Part shown: positions 29,715 through 41,549 of the stretch, piece after piece
Numbering within the stretch: position 1 is the first letter of the stretch
How the letters are laid out: every line of letters starts with the position of its first letter
Assembly (NCBI GenBank): GCA_026399015.1
Contig: JAPLRS010000029.1
Location: 62,001-126,000 of the forward strand
Source of the DNA: Methylococcales bacterium
GTDB taxonomy: Bacteria > Pseudomonadota > Gammaproteobacteria > Methylococcales > Methylomonadaceae
Direction: 5' to 3'
DNA length: 64,000 bases
The notes under the pieces: model-generated
What the model was told of the DNA's origin: nothing
The model's input: only the letters and a program-made list of their open reading frames with translations
Databases searched by the model: none
Position numbers and translations under genes: made by a program

Positions 29715-30479
29715 TTACTGTAAAACAGGCTTAATTTTCTTAGCTTCCTCGGATAACGGAAACTTATCTAATAATAATTTATCATCTTCTTGCGCCATTA
29801 AAGCATGACCCAAAGCAAGTTCCGTTTGTCTAGCTATCCATAATAATGTCGGCGTATAAGACTCAACATCTACATATCTTTTAAAATAGGCTTGTGCCGC
29901 TACATAATCTCCAGCCTCGAAACTTAAACTTTGCATTTCTAACAAAGCTGGGGCATAAACTGCATTAAGTATCAAAGCTCGTTCAAAATAATGCTTAGCA
30001 CTGGATTTATCATGAGCTTGTAACTGACAACGACCAGCATTTGTTAACGCCAGCCAAGCTTTATCATTTAATTGTGTGGTAAAAGCACGCATCAAGATTT
30101 GCAAACCTTGTTGCTGATCGCCTTGTTCACAAAGAAATCGACCATAATTATTTTGGATACTCCAGGCATCCGGCGCTAACTCTAAAGCTAACTGATAATT
30201 CTGTTTTGCTTTTGGATAATCATGTAATTTTTCGTACAAATAAGCATTAGCATTATGAGCCTGCGCATTATTTGGATCTTTTTCTAAAGCAATATGTAAA
30301 TTTTCTTTCGCAATTTCAAGCTTATTAAGCTCTATATAGCGCACACCCAATTGCAAATAGATATCCGCAGTTTCTGACTTGTTATCTTCCTTATCAAATA
30401 AGGAAGTGCAAGCCATTAAAGCCATACTCAATAAAAATAAACGCAGTAAAAGTAATAATTTAGTGCGCTTAAGCCGCAC
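29715..30479 (-). CDS. pilF: Type IV pilus biogenesis lipoprotein PilF/PilW
   Basis: An outer-membrane pilotin that helps the secretin PilQ multimerise. The N-terminus has a basic stretch and hydrophobic core ending in the lipobox LMAC, so C24 is the expected acylated residue. Residues 35-250 form about six TPR motifs (for example [20 protein letters not shown]). Length is 254 residues. It overlaps rlmN by 11 bases. In Pseudomonas the same place in the cluster holds pilF. Other pilus genes are outside the window. Confidence 0.9.
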   Translation of the reverse strand: MRLKRTKLLLLLRLFLLSMALMACTSLFDKEDNKSETADIYLQLGVRYIELNKLEIAKENLHIALEKDPNNAQAHNANAYLYEKLHDYPKAKQNYQLALELAPDAWSIQNNYGRFLCEQGDQQQGLQILMRAFTTQLNDKAWLALTNAGRCQLQAHDKSSAKHYFERALILNAVYAPALLEMQSLSFEAGDYVAAQAYFKRYVDVESYTPTLLWIARQTELALGHALMAQEDDKLLLDKFPLSEEAKKIKPVLQ

Positions 30480-31572
30480 TATTTATACCTAATGCCTTTA
30501 ACTTTAAATGTCTACGACTCTTATCTTCTACCTGTCCTACTAACTGCCCACAGGCCGCATCAATATCATCGCCACGCGTTTTTCTAACCGTAGTAACAAT
30601 ACCTGCATCATTCAAAACTGTTTTGAAGCGGTTAATCACTTCCTTGCTTGAACACCGATAATCATTATTAGGAAATGGATTAAACGGTATTAAATTTAAT
30701 TTAGACGGCACATTTTTTAATAGTTTTATTAAACCACGCGCATCATCCATAGAATCATTTATCCCTTCTAGCATGACATATTCAAAAGTAACAGTCCGAC
30801 GAGGTGCTATTTTGGCATTATCTCGGCAGGCGTCCATTAACTCATCTAAAGGGTATTTTTTATTAATAGGAACCAAGACATCTCTCAGTTCGTTAGTGAC
30901 TGCGTGTAAAGAAACCGCCAAACTAACATCACAGGCCTCTGTTAAGCGATACATCGCTGGCACAACGCCTGAGGTACTAATAGTCACTCTGCGTTTAGAT
31001 AAACCAAACGTAAAATCGTCCATCATCAAATTCATAGCAGCAACTACATTATCAAAATTAAGCAAAGGTTCGCCCATGCCCATCATAACAACATTAGTTA
31101 CTTTTTTAGTGTCACCCAAACGTTTTTGAGCAACAATCACCTGACCAATAATCTCAGCCGTGGTTAAATTACGATTAAAACCTTGTTGGGCAGTAGAACA
31201 AAAACTACACGCTAAAGCACAACCAATTTGCGAAGAAACACATAAAGTGCCGCGACCTTCTTCAGGTATAAAAACCGTTTCGATTCTATTCCCGCATGAA
31301 GTCTGCAGTGCCCATTTGCGAGTGCCATCACTGGCTATTTGTTCGACAACAATTTCTGGTGTCGCCAAATAACAATTTTCTTTTAGATACGCACGCAAAG
31401 ATTTACTTAAATTAGTCATCAAGTCGAAGTCTTCTACCCCTTCTTGATAAATCCATTTAAGTACTTGAGTGGCCCTAAAGGGTTTTTCACCTAAAGCGAC
31501 AAAAAAAGCCGCAAGGCCTTTTCTGTCGTAATCAAGCAGGTTAAATCTTTTTGAATTAACGAGTTCTTGCAC
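30469..31572 (-). CDS. rlmN: Dual-specificity RNA methyltransferase RlmN
   Basis: A radical SAM enzyme that makes 2-methyladenosine at position 2503 of 23S rRNA and position 37 of some tRNAs. The three iron-sulfur ligands are C118, C122 and C125 in GCALACSFC. The second catalytic cysteine that forms the covalent intermediate is C341 near the C-terminus (DIDAACGQL). Length is 367 residues. The start overlaps the ndk 3' end by 17 bases; the alternative is a shorter N-terminus, but [20 protein letters not shown] fits the family. Confidence 0.94.
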   Translation of the reverse strand: MQELVNSKRFNLLDYDRKGLAAFFVALGEKPFRATQVLKWIYQEGVEDFDLMTNLSKSLRAYLKENCYLATPEIVVEQIASDGTRKWALQTSCGNRIETVFIPEEGRGTLCVSSQIGCALACSFCSTAQQGFNRNLTTAEIIGQVIVAQKRLGDTKKVTNVVMMGMGEPLLNFDNVVAAMNLMMDDFTFGLSKRRVTISTSGVVPAMYRLTEACDVSLAVSLHAVTNELRDVLVPINKKYPLDELMDACRDNAKIAPRRTVTFEYVMLEGINDSMDDARGLIKLLKNVPSKLNLIPFNPFPNNDYRCSSKEVINRFKTVLNDAGIVTTVRKTRGDDIDAACGQLVGQVEDKSRRHLKLKALGINSAA

Positions 31573-31987
31573 TGATTTCTTCGTCTGAGAAAAAGTAAGA
31601 AATTTCTCTTTTAGCTGTTTCTAAAGCATCTGAACCGTGTACTGCATTTTCGTCGATGCTTGATGCAAAGTCAGCACGAATAGTACCAGCAGCAGCTTCT
31701 TTAGGGTTAGTAGCACCCATGATTTCACGGTGTTTAAGAACTGCATTTTCGCCTTCTAATACTTGCATGATAACTGGACCAGAAATCATAAAAGCGATTA
31801 AGTCTTTAAAGAAGCCACGCTCACTGTGTTCAGCGTAAAAACCTTCAGCTTGTGCTTGTGTTAAATGTAACATTTTTGCAGCAACAATTTGTAGACCATT
31901 GCTTTCGAAACGACTGTAAATTTGACCAATTACATTTTTAGCCACTGCATCTGGTTTAATAATTGAAAAAGTGCGTTCTATTGCCAT
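31556..31987 (-). CDS. ndk: Nucleoside diphosphate kinase
   Basis: Transfers the gamma phosphate from ATP to other nucleoside diphosphates. The 143-residue protein shows the whole family core: [12 protein letters not shown], a nucleotide-binding [15 protein letters not shown] block, and the active-site histidine H117 in NAVHGSDA. It heads the ndk-rlmN-pilF-hisS-yfgM-bamB-der run. A separate transcription start is likely because a good -10 lies about 50 bases upstream. Confidence 0.97.
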   Translation of the reverse strand: MAIERTFSIIKPDAVAKNVIGQIYSRFESNGLQIVAAKMLHLTQAQAEGFYAEHSERGFFKDLIAFMISGPVIMQVLEGENAVLKHREIMGATNPKEAAAGTIRADFASSIDENAVHGSDALETAKREISYFFSDEEISARTR

Positions 31988-32036
31988 TGTGATTTAAAAC
32001 TCCAAAGTAACATTAAATTAAAAAATTGAACTGGGC

Positions 32037-32042
32037 ATTATA
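32037..32042 (-). promoter_or_regulatory. Possible -10 element of ndk
   Basis: Reading the minus strand, the consensus TATAAT lies about 50 bases before the ndk ATG, in the 90-base gap after secF. No clear -35 stands at 16-18 bases, so this is a tentative promoter. Confidence 0.35.
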
Positions 32043-32077
32043 CCTGATGATGCCAGTCTTGTAGACAACAGACTCAA

Positions 32078-33004
32078 CTACGGTCTATCGTCCATCACCT
32101 CGCCTTCTTTTACAGGTATCATTAAGTCTTCTGCACTAATACCTAACATTAAAGCCATTGGACTAGCAATGAAAATAGAAGAGTAAGTACCAAAGAACAC
32201 ACCAAAAAGTAACACGATTGAGAAATTATGAATAATCTCACCGCCCAAAAAGAACAATGAAACCAATACTAAGATAACCGTTAATGAAGTCATAATAGTT
32301 CGGCTTAAAGTTACATTAACCGAAATATTCATTACTTCTTCAGTGGTTTTATTTCTTAATGCACGAAAGTTCTCACGAATACGGTCATAAACCACGATAG
32401 TATCGTTTAAAGAATAACCAATTAGCGCTAAAACAGCCGCTAACACGGTTAAATCAAACTCTAAACCCAAGATTGAGAACAAGCCTAAAGTCACCACTAC
32501 GTCATGCACAGTCGCTAAAATTGCGCCAGTAGAAAACTTCCATTCAAAACGCCAAGCGATATAAACCAAGATAGCGATAGTGGAATAAAGTAAGGCTAAA
32601 AAACCATCTTCAGCGAGATCATCACCCACTTGTGGACCAACAAACTCAACACGACGCACACTAGCAGGTTCTGCAGTCGTTTTATTAATCGCCTCTAAAA
32701 CTTTAGCGCTCAAATCTACACTACTGATACCTTCGTGGGGTTTTAACCGAATTAAAACATCTTTTGCAGTACCAAAGTTTTGTACTGTGGCATCATCAAA
32801 ACCTTGGGTATCTAAAGTGTTACGCAACACATTTAAATCCGCTGCTTTTTGATAACCCACTTCAATTAAAGTACCGCCAGTAAAATCGATACCCATTTGC
32901 AAACCGCGCACGGCCAAAGAACCTATCGAAATAACCATGAGTATGCCCGAAAATATCAAAGCGATATTTCGGTTACCGATAAAATTTATATTTGTTGTCT
33001 TCAT
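32078..33004 (-). CDS. secF: Protein translocase subunit SecF
   Basis: A 308-residue RND-type membrane protein that works with SecD and uses the proton or sodium gradient to help late translocation through SecYEG. It has six membrane helices, with the first periplasmic domain after TM1. The MGIDFTGGTLIEVGYQ signature (about residues 37-52) and ALIGYSLNDTIVVYDRIREN (about 192-211) are family hallmarks. It follows secD by 17 bases. Confidence 0.96.
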   Translation of the reverse strand: MKTTNINFIGNRNIALIFSGILMVISIGSLAVRGLQMGIDFTGGTLIEVGYQKAADLNVLRNTLDTQGFDDATVQNFGTAKDVLIRLKPHEGISSVDLSAKVLEAINKTTAEPASVRRVEFVGPQVGDDLAEDGFLALLYSTIAILVYIAWRFEWKFSTGAILATVHDVVVTLGLFSILGLEFDLTVLAAVLALIGYSLNDTIVVYDRIRENFRALRNKTTEEVMNISVNVTLSRTIMTSLTVILVLVSLFFLGGEIIHNFSIVLLFGVFFGTYSSIFIASPMALMLGISAEDLMIPVKEGEVMDDRP

Positions 33005-33021
33005 AATATATTCTTCTAAAA

Positions 33022-34869
33022 TTAGATTGATAACTTCTCAACTCTACGAGTACCGTAAATCCAGTTGATTACCATACGTGTGCCGGTAATCGCGGTAAAC
33101 ATCGAAGACAAAATACCGATAATCAAGGTGACCGCAAAACCTTTAACAGAGCCAGTACCAAAGGCAAACAAAACCACCGCCACGACTAAGTTAGTAAAAT
33201 GCGAATCCAGAATGGTAGCAAAAGCTTTGTCATAACCTAAAAAGATCGCCGCTTGAGGAGTGATACCATTTTTAATTTCTTCTTTAACCCTTTCAAATAT
33301 CAACACGTTGGCGTCAACTGACATACCCACGGTTAAAATAATACCGGCAATACCCGGCAAGGTTAATGTGGCTTGCAACATAGATAAAATAGCCACTACG
33401 ATCACTACGTTAAATGCCAACGCAAAGTTAGCAATCATACCGAACAATTTATAGTAAACAGCCATAAATAAAACAACAAGTAAGAAGCCAACGACGAACG
33501 ACAACATACCTTTATTGATATTGTCTTGACCTAAGCTAGGACCGACAGTTCTTTCTTCAACGATATCAACTGGTGCCGCTAAAGCACCCGCTCTTAATAA
33601 TAAAGATAAATTTCTAGCTTCTTGCGGACTATCTAAACCTGTAGTTTGAAAACGCTTACTAAACACACCTTGAATAGTCGCTACGTTAATGACCTTTTCA
33701 ACTTTTTCTTTATGACGAATCTTTTCGCCATTTACTGTTTTAGTTTCTACTTTATATTCAATAAACACCACAGCCATTGGCTTACCTACGCTAACTTGCG
33801 TAGTTTTAGCCATTTTTGAAGCGCCAACACCATTTAAAGAGATATTAACCGACGGCCTACCATCTTCATCTTGGCCTGATGCCGCGTCAACAATTTGATC
33901 ACCCGTTACAATCACTCGACGGTCTAACAAAATTGGCGCACCTGATCTATCGTAATATAAACGACTACCCACAGGTACATGACCACCGATAGCTTGTTGA
34001 ACATCATGCTCAACATCCACTAAACGATATTCTAATGTCGCAGTTGTACCCAAAATTTCTTTTGCTCGAGTAGTATCTTGGACACCAGGTAATTGCACCA
34101 TGATACGATTTTCACCTTGTTGTTGAATAACGGGCTCTGCAACCCCTAATTCATTAACCCGATTTCTTAAAGTCGTCATGTTTTGCGCAACCGCAAATTT
34201 CTTAATTTCACGTGCCTCTTTTTCAGAGAACTTTAACCAGACTTGTTCTTGGGCTTCTGGCTCTGTAATTTCTAAACTATGAAATTCTTTATCTAATAAA
34301 GTTAACAAGGCCGCTTTGTCATCAACCGACTTTAAAGCCACTTTGATAAAACCACTGTCTTTTGCTACTGATTGATAATGCAATTTAGCATTTCTTAAAG
34401 ACAATCTAACATCGTCAATATAACGATCTTCAGCTTGCTTTACTGCCGCATCCATATCCACTTCTAATAAGAAATGCACCCCACCGCGTAAATCCAAACC
34501 CAAGTACATGGCTTGTGCGCCCAAACTACGCAACCAAGCGGGTGTAGTCGGCGCTAAATTTAAAGCCACTGTGTAATTACTGCCCATTTTATCACGGAGC
34601 TGATCAGCTACTTTTAACTGATCATCTGTATTAGTAAAGCGCGCTAAAATTTTTCCGTCTTTAAACTCAAACGCTTTAGCTGGGATACCCATCGTTTTAA
34701 TGTCAGCTTCAACTTGATTTGCTTGCTCTTGACTAATAGCAGCGGCTATTGTTGAAGATACCTGAACCGAAGGGTCATCGCCGTACAAATTGGGTAATGA
34801 ATAAATAATCCCAATACCAAAAACAAGCAGAACTAAGATATTTTTCCAAACAGGGAAATGATTTTGCAT
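33022..34869 (-). CDS. secD: Protein translocase subunit SecD
   Basis: A 615-residue partner of SecF with six membrane helices and a large periplasmic P1 domain. Signatures include LGLDLRGGVHFLLEVDM (about residues 122-138), QLPGVQDTTRAKEILG and the membrane block IILTVGMSVDANVLIFERVKEEI (about 512-534), which carries the conserved Asp of the ion path. It lies between yajC (73 bases upstream) and secF, the usual tgt-yajC-secD-secF order. Confidence 0.96.
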   Translation of the reverse strand: MQNHFPVWKNILVLLVFGIGIIYSLPNLYGDDPSVQVSSTIAAAISQEQANQVEADIKTMGIPAKAFEFKDGKILARFTNTDDQLKVADQLRDKMGSNYTVALNLAPTTPAWLRSLGAQAMYLGLDLRGGVHFLLEVDMDAAVKQAEDRYIDDVRLSLRNAKLHYQSVAKDSGFIKVALKSVDDKAALLTLLDKEFHSLEITEPEAQEQVWLKFSEKEAREIKKFAVAQNMTTLRNRVNELGVAEPVIQQQGENRIMVQLPGVQDTTRAKEILGTTATLEYRLVDVEHDVQQAIGGHVPVGSRLYYDRSGAPILLDRRVIVTGDQIVDAASGQDEDGRPSVNISLNGVGASKMAKTTQVSVGKPMAVVFIEYKVETKTVNGEKIRHKEKVEKVINVATIQGVFSKRFQTTGLDSPQEARNLSLLLRAGALAAPVDIVEERTVGPSLGQDNINKGMLSFVVGFLLVVLFMAVYYKLFGMIANFALAFNVVIVVAILSMLQATLTLPGIAGIILTVGMSVDANVLIFERVKEEIKNGITPQAAIFLGYDKAFATILDSHFTNLVVAVVLFAFGTGSVKGFAVTLIIGILSSMFTAITGTRMVINWIYGTRRVEKLSI

Positions 34870-34942
34870 GTGTTATTCCAATAATTAACTGTGCTTAAGC
34901 CTAATCTACGAGGAGGGCTTATTTATAACTTAAAAACTTTGA

Positions 34943-35281
34943 TTATTTTTTAGTTATGGCTTTAAAAGTGCCTTTAGGCATGATACTTTCAACCGCTTGA
35001 CGCTGTACTTGAATAAAAACGTTTTCGTTTACTTCGATTTTTACAAAGTTATCATCTAAATCCGCAACTTTACCTAAAATACCACCCGTTGTTACCACTT
35101 CAACCCCTTTTGAAAGGGCTTCAATCATTTGTTTTTTTTCTTTAGCGCGTTTAGCTTGCGGACGTAAGAACAAAAAGTAAAAAAACGCTAAGATAGCTAA
35201 CGGAAATAACATGCCTTCAAAACCAGGCTGTTGCGCAGCTGCAGCATCAGCGGCTAATGCGTCAGAAATAAAAAAACTCAT
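34943..35281 (-). CDS. yajC: Preprotein translocase accessory protein YajC
   Basis: A 112-residue single-pass membrane protein of the SecDF-YajC complex. The membrane helix (MLFPLAILAFFYFLFLRP) is followed by QAKRAKEKKQMIEALSKGVEVVTTGGILGKV, typical of the family. A longer frame starting at 35404 would run into the tgt coding region and adds an atypical leader, so the ATG at 35281 (MSFFISDALAADA) is preferred. It lies between tgt (40-base gap) and secD. Confidence 0.92.
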   Translation of the reverse strand: MSFFISDALAADAAAAQQPGFEGMLFPLAILAFFYFLFLRPQAKRAKEKKQMIEALSKGVEVVTTGGILGKVADLDDNFVKIEVNENVFIQVQRQAVESIMPKGTFKAITKK

Positions 35282-35321
35282 AAATATCCTCGTTATTATA
35301 ATAAATAAAAAAATCTCGCTA

Positions 35322-36443
<1,122 letters not shown>

Positions 36444-36698
36444 TCAGATTATTTGCTTATTTATAAGGGTGCAGATTATGCTGTGTTTATAGGCTTTTAG
36501 GCAAGTTAGATTCGTTAAAAATCCTTAAGTTGCATCACTTTATACCCCCCAAAAGCTAGGCATAAATTTACGCTTTAGGTATATCATTACAGAAAATTCC
36601 CTTAAAATACCCTAGACCCAAAGCGGTTCCAAAGCAATACACGACACACTGACACGCTTTTGTAATTAATTTACCTACAAACTTTTAATTAATCGTTC

Positions 36699-38606
36699 AT
36701 GTCCATAAAGTCACATTCGCCGTCAAAAAACCAACTTAGAACCCTTGCCCTCGGTGCTATCGGCGTCGTATTTGGAGATATTGGTACCAGCCCTCTTTAT
36801 GCCTTAAAAGAGGTTTTTAAAGATGGGGTTCCTATAGATACAGTGCACGTACTTGGCGTGCTGTCCTTAATTTTTTGGTCATTAACCTTAGTTGTGACCA
36901 CTAAATATGCCATTTTTATCATGCGTGCTGACAACAAAGGCGAAGGTGGCATCATGGCACTGATGGCCTTAGCTCTTCAGGGTGTTAAGAAGTCAGAGTC
37001 TGAAAACAAAGCTAAGACCGCTAAAAAGTCTGCGTTTATCGTAATATTAGGTTTACTAGGTGCCTCGCTCTTTTTTGGTGACAGTATTATCACTCCCGCC
37101 ATCTCGGTATTAAGTGCTGTTGAAGGCTTACAAATTATCGCCCCAAAATTAGATAAATATATTTTACCCATCACAGTCGCTGTACTCGGAGGCTTATTTA
37201 TTATTCAAGCTAAAGGCACAGGTAAAGTCGGTAAAATATTTTCGCCTATTATGATTTTCTGGTTTGGCTTACTTGGATTTTTAGGCATCATTAATATCAT
37301 AGAAACGCCTAGTGTATTAATGGCTATTAACCCTTACTATGGTTTGCATCTGTTATCAGAACTGGGTTGGCATGGCTTCTTAATATTAGGCGCGGTGGTT
37401 TTGTCCATTACAGGAGCCGAAGCACTGTATGCAGATATGGGGCATTTTGGTCTAAAACCTATTCGTTATGCGTGGTTTGGTTTTGTGTTTCCGGCATTAT
37501 TACTTAACTACTTTGGCCAAGGCGCCTTATTAATTAATCACCCAGAAGCCATTCAAAATCCATTCTATTTACTCGCCCCCACTTGGGCCTTATATCCCTT
37601 ATTAATTTTATCAACACTGGCCACCGTGATTGCTTCGCAAGCGGTTATTTCAGGTGCCTTTTCAGTAACACGCCAGGCTATACAGTTAGGTTACTGCCCA
37701 CGCATGAACATAACCCATACCTCGGGAGATGCTATCGGACAGGTTTATGTACCTGCTATTAACTGGATGCTGATGGTATCTGTGTTTATTTTAGTGATCA
37801 CTTTTAAATCATCCTCGGCCTTAGCCTCAGCCTATGGCATAGCTGTTACCGGCACCATGATTGTGGACACCATCTTAGCTTCTATTATCTTTAAAGAATT
37901 ATGGAATTGGAATAAACCTACCCGCATTACATTTTTGGTGGCTTTTTTAGTGGTAGATTTGGGATTTTTATCTTCAAATAGCTTAAAAATCCCTACGGGT
38001 GGTTGGCTACCTTTAGTTATCGCCAGTGTTTTATTTATAATTTTAACCACGTGGATTAAAGGCCGCGCTTTATTAACCAAATACATGGAAGAACGTCGCA
38101 CACTGGTTGAAGATTTTGAAGCCACTAACAATAAAGAATACGCCACCGTAGATGGCACCGCGATTTATTTAACACGTACCCTACATGGTTTACCCGAAGT
38201 TTTTTTGCATAACCTTGAACACAATCATGTTTTGCATAAGCAAATTGTGGTCTTAAGTATTGTAACGACTAACGAACCTTATGTAGATGAAGCACATTTA
38301 CTTAAAATAAGAAGCTTTGGTAAAACCCGCAAATTTTATCGCGTTAAACTCTATTATGGTTTTAAACAAAATGCCGATGTGCGTAGAGCTCTAGAATTGT
38401 GCGCTCAAGAAGGCTTAGATATTAATCCTAAACAAGCGTCCTTCTTTATCGGTAGTGAAGAGATATCTTTTAGAAACAAAAGCCCCATGCCCAAATGGCG
38501 TAGAGGCTTATTTAGATTCTTGTTTTCTAACTCCTCTAGCGCCATCGATTTCTTTAGAATCCCAGTTGATCGCGTCGTTGAGTTAGGTATCAGAATAGAA
38601 CTGTAA
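36699..38606 (+). CDS. kup: Potassium uptake protein Kup
   Basis: A 635-residue proton-coupled K+ symporter of the inner membrane. It starts TLALGAIGVVFGDIGTSPLYALKEVF (about residues 15-40), the KUP signature that includes the ion-binding GDIGTSPLY. Twelve membrane segments are followed by a cytoplasmic domain (about 460-635). No promoter was identified in the 261-base upstream gap. It converges with the DedA gene with only 11 bases between the stops. Confidence 0.95.
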   Translation: MSIKSHSPSKNQLRTLALGAIGVVFGDIGTSPLYALKEVFKDGVPIDTVHVLGVLSLIFWSLTLVVTTKYAIFIMRADNKGEGGIMALMALALQGVKKSESENKAKTAKKSAFIVILGLLGASLFFGDSIITPAISVLSAVEGLQIIAPKLDKYILPITVAVLGGLFIIQAKGTGKVGKIFSPIMIFWFGLLGFLGIINIIETPSVLMAINPYYGLHLLSELGWHGFLILGAVVLSITGAEALYADMGHFGLKPIRYAWFGFVFPALLLNYFGQGALLINHPEAIQNPFYLLAPTWALYPLLILSTLATVIASQAVISGAFSVTRQAIQLGYCPRMNITHTSGDAIGQVYVPAINWMLMVSVFILVITFKSSSALASAYGIAVTGTMIVDTILASIIFKELWNWNKPTRITFLVAFLVVDLGFLSSNSLKIPTGGWLPLVIASVLFIILTTWIKGRALLTKYMEERRTLVEDFEATNNKEYATVDGTAIYLTRTLHGLPEVFLHNLEHNHVLHKQIVVLSIVTTNEPYVDEAHLLKIRSFGKTRKFYRVKLYYGFKQNADVRRALELCAQEGLDINPKQASFFIGSEEISFRNKSPMPKWRRGLFRFLFSNSSSAIDFFRIPVDRVVELGIRIEL

Positions 38607-38617
38607 ACCGTTTTGAC

Positions 38618-39262
38618 TTAATTAGATTTTAGGTATTTGTGTCGAACAATCTCAATAACTGCAGGCAGAATTGAAACAATTACGATACCTAAAATAACCA
38701 CAGAAAAGTTATTTTTTACCACAGGCAAATTACCAAACAAATAACCACCCGCCAAACAAATAGCGACCCAAGCTAAAGCGCCGACCGCATTAAACTGTAA
38801 AAATCGCTGATACGTCATCGAGCCTATCCCCGCTACAAAAGGCGCAAAGGTTCGTACTACAGGGACAAACCGCGCAATGATGATTGTTTTAGCGCCGTAT
38901 TTGTCATAAAAATGCTGCGTCTTATCAAGATGAGCTTGATTAATAAATTTAAGCTTTTCATGGTTGGCTATCTTAGGTCCTAACCGCCGACCTATTTCAT
39001 AATTAAGCGCATCACCCACCACGGCAGCCATGGCCAAACTAGCAAACAATATCCCAAAACCCAGATCACCCTTTGCCGCAAAAGTACCCGCCGCAAATAA
39101 CAAAGAATCACCCGGTAAAAAGGGCAATACCACCAAGCCAGTTTCACAAAACACTATCAAAAATAACAAGGCGTAAGTAACTGTGCCATAGTTTTGAATG
39201 ATGTCACTGAGATAATGATCCAAGTGCAAAAAGATATTAAGTAGTTCAGTCAGATGTTGCAT
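38618..39262 (-). CDS. DedA family membrane protein
   Basis: A 214-residue inner-membrane protein of the DedA/SNARE-associated family; recent work ties members to recycling of undecaprenyl phosphate or other lipid carriers. The signature F-x-E-x-x-x-xxxPxPGDSLLFAAG (here FCETGLVVLPFLPGDSLLFAAG) and the later GAKTIIIARFVPVVRTFAPFVAGIGSM are present, with the conserved acidic and Arg residues of the proposed proton path. It sits alone between htpG and kup. Confidence 0.88.
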   Translation of the reverse strand: MQHLTELLNIFLHLDHYLSDIIQNYGTVTYALLFLIVFCETGLVVLPFLPGDSLLFAAGTFAAKGDLGFGILFASLAMAAVVGDALNYEIGRRLGPKIANHEKLKFINQAHLDKTQHFYDKYGAKTIIIARFVPVVRTFAPFVAGIGSMTYQRFLQFNAVGALAWVAICLAGGYLFGNLPVVKNNFSVVILGIVIVSILPAVIEIVRHKYLKSN

Positions 39263-39316
39263 AAAGTCCTAAGGATGAAATGTTTGATGTGGGTATTTAA
39301 CCTTATTATCAGGCAT

Positions 39317-39347
39317 AAAAAAAGGCCGGATTGCTCCGACCTTTTTT
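39317..39347 (-). terminator. Intrinsic terminator of htpG
   Basis: A run of A, then GGCCGGA (39324-39330), pairs with TCCGACC and a T-run (39335-39347) around a four-base loop, with one mismatch. It lies 13 bases after the htpG stop and has the U-tract on the minus strand. The A/T flanks make it usable in both directions. Confidence 0.8.
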
Positions 39348-39359
39348 AAGTTTAACCGT

Positions 39360-41312
39360 TTACTTTAATAAACCTTGTAACAAACCATTCAACTTATGTA
39401 CAAAAGCTGCGGGATCTTCTAAATGCCCACCTTCACTTAAGATAGCTTGGTCAAACAAGATATGGCTTAAGTCTGCAAAACGTGTATCGTCTTGTTCTGC
39501 TTTCAATTTAACCACTAAAGGATGCGTAGGATTAATCTCAAAGACCGGTTTTTTACCACCGAAGCCCATAGATTGTCCGGCTTCCTTCATAATGCGCTCC
39601 ATGTTTAAACTCATGCCGTATACATCCGCCACCAAACACGCAGGGGATTCTGTTAAACGATGACTCAAACGGACTTCACTGACTTTATCTGCTAACACGT
39701 CTTTAATTTGCGTTAATACGGATTCAAAGTCTTTAGTCACTTCTTCTTGCTGGGCTTTTTCTTCTTCAGTATCCGCTAAGTCACCTAGGTTTAAATCACC
39801 TTTAGCTACCGACTGTAAATGCTTACCATCAAATTCATCTAAATTAGACACCAACCATTCATCAATACGATCAGATAATAATAAAACTTCGATACCTTTT
39901 TTACGGAAGATTTCTAAATGTGGACTGTTTTTAGCGGCTGAGAAACTATCCGCCGTTACATAATAAATGTTGTCTTGACCTTCTTTCATACGACTAACGT
40001 AATCTTCTAAAGACACTGATTGTTTGTCAGTATCATTATGAGTAGAAGCGAAACGTAATAACTTGGCCACACGATCTTTATTGGCATGATCTTCGATAGG
40101 ACCTTCTTTAATCACATTACCGAATTGTGCCCAGAAAGTTTCATATTTCTCAGCTTCATTCTTAGCCAAGTTTTCTAACATGCCCAAGACTTTTTTAACG
40201 GCACCCGATTTAATCGCACTGATTTGTTTGCTTTGTTGCAGAATTTCTCTAGATACGTTTAAAGGTAAAGAGTTTGCATCAATAATACCTCTGATAAAAC
40301 GCAAATAACGCGGCATTAATTGCTCAGCATCATCCGTTATAAACACTTTACGGATGTAGAGTTTTACACCGTGTTTTGCATCTCTATCCCACAAATCAAA
40401 CGGTGCACGCGCAGGGGTGTAAAGCAATAAAGTATACTCGTTAGTGCCTTCTACTTTACTGTGGACAAATGTTAGAGGGTCTTGGAAATCATGACCTACG
40501 TGTTTATAAAATTCGTTGTAATCTTCATCACTAATTTCTTGACGAGATTTAGTCCATAACGCAGAAGCACTATTAATAGTTTCTTCTTCAATGGCTGCTA
40601 TTGGTTTTTCAGTTTTTTCTACGCCCTCTTCCGCTTCGTCTTCATCATCATAAGAAGGTTCTGGTTCTTTATCCATAATGATAGGTAAAGAAATATGATC
40701 TGAGAATTTTCTAACGATAGAACGGATACGGTAACCGTCTAAAAACTCTAATTCAGCTTCTTTTAAATGTAGAACGATTTCAGTACCGCGAGTCGCTTTT
40801 TCAACAGCTTCGATGGTGTAATCACCCTCACCTGCAGATTCCCAACGTGTTGCTTGAGATTTATCAGCACCCGCTTTACGGGTGGTTAAAGTGACTTTAT
40901 CAGCAACAATAAATGCAGAGTAGAAACCTACCCCAAATTGACCAATTAACTCGCTGTCTTTCGCTTGTTCACCGGTTAAGGCTTCAAAAAATTGTTTAGT
41001 ACCTGATTTTGCGATAGTACCGATATGTTCTTGTACTTCGGCACGGGTCATACCAATACCATTATCGATAATGCTGACGGTTTTTTTATCTTTATCGAAC
41101 TCAATGCGAATTTTTAACTCGCTATCACCTTCGTATAAAGCATCATTTGATAGTGCTTCAAAACGGAGTTTATCGGCTGCGTCAGACGCGTTAGAGATTA
41201 ATTCTCTAAGGAAGATTTCCTTGTTGCTGTACAAGGAATGAATCATTAAATGTAAGAGGTGTTTTACTTCAGTTTGAAAACCAAGCGTTTCTTTTTTTGT
41301 TTCAACAGTCAC
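39360..41312 (-). CDS. htpG: Molecular chaperone HtpG (Hsp90)
   Basis: An ATP-dependent chaperone of the cytosol. The 650-residue protein has the GHKL ATPase domain with [15 protein letters not shown] (about residues 38-52), [12 protein letters not shown] (about 81-92) and [15 protein letters not shown]. The middle domain and the C-terminal dimerisation domain follow. A charged insert ([15 protein letters not shown]) lies near residue 225. It has its own sigma-32-type promoter upstream and a terminator downstream. Confidence 0.97.
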   Translation of the reverse strand: MTVETKKETLGFQTEVKHLLHLMIHSLYSNKEIFLRELISNASDAADKLRFEALSNDALYEGDSELKIRIEFDKDKKTVSIIDNGIGMTRAEVQEHIGTIAKSGTKQFFEALTGEQAKDSELIGQFGVGFYSAFIVADKVTLTTRKAGADKSQATRWESAGEGDYTIEAVEKATRGTEIVLHLKEAELEFLDGYRIRSIVRKFSDHISLPIIMDKEPEPSYDDEDEAEEGVEKTEKPIAAIEEETINSASALWTKSRQEISDEDYNEFYKHVGHDFQDPLTFVHSKVEGTNEYTLLLYTPARAPFDLWDRDAKHGVKLYIRKVFITDDAEQLMPRYLRFIRGIIDANSLPLNVSREILQQSKQISAIKSGAVKKVLGMLENLAKNEAEKYETFWAQFGNVIKEGPIEDHANKDRVAKLLRFASTHNDTDKQSVSLEDYVSRMKEGQDNIYYVTADSFSAAKNSPHLEIFRKKGIEVLLLSDRIDEWLVSNLDEFDGKHLQSVAKGDLNLGDLADTEEEKAQQEEVTKDFESVLTQIKDVLADKVSEVRLSHRLTESPACLVADVYGMSLNMERIMKEAGQSMGFGGKKPVFEINPTHPLVVKLKAEQDDTRFADLSHILFDQAILSEGGHLEDPAAFVHKLNGLLQGLLK

Positions 41313-41353
41313 AATAGTAGTCCTTAATAGTGGTTAAAAAAATATTTCTCACT

Positions 41354-41382
41354 ATGTGGGGACGCCAATTTATTTTTTCAAG
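41354..41382 (-). promoter_or_regulatory. Sigma-32 (RpoH)-type heat-shock promoter of htpG
   Basis: On the minus strand, CTTGAAA (41376-41382) and CCCCACAT (41354-41361) are separated by 14 bases, close to the E. coli consensus CTTGAAA-N11-16-CCCCATNT. The -10 lies about 40 bases before the htpG ATG. The match is visible directly; the RpoH assignment follows from the known consensus. Confidence 0.75.
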
Positions 41383-41549
41383 TGTGATGTATTAGAGAAA
41401 TTTCTACTTGCCTTGCCTTGAGTTAAACTAACGTAAACAGTACCTTGATTTGCCTTAACAAGTACAAGAAACCAGCTGACTGGATACGTTTATTAATTGA
41501 CTAACCCGATTCTCTTATTAATAGAGTTTTCGGTTAAAACGACAGTAGC

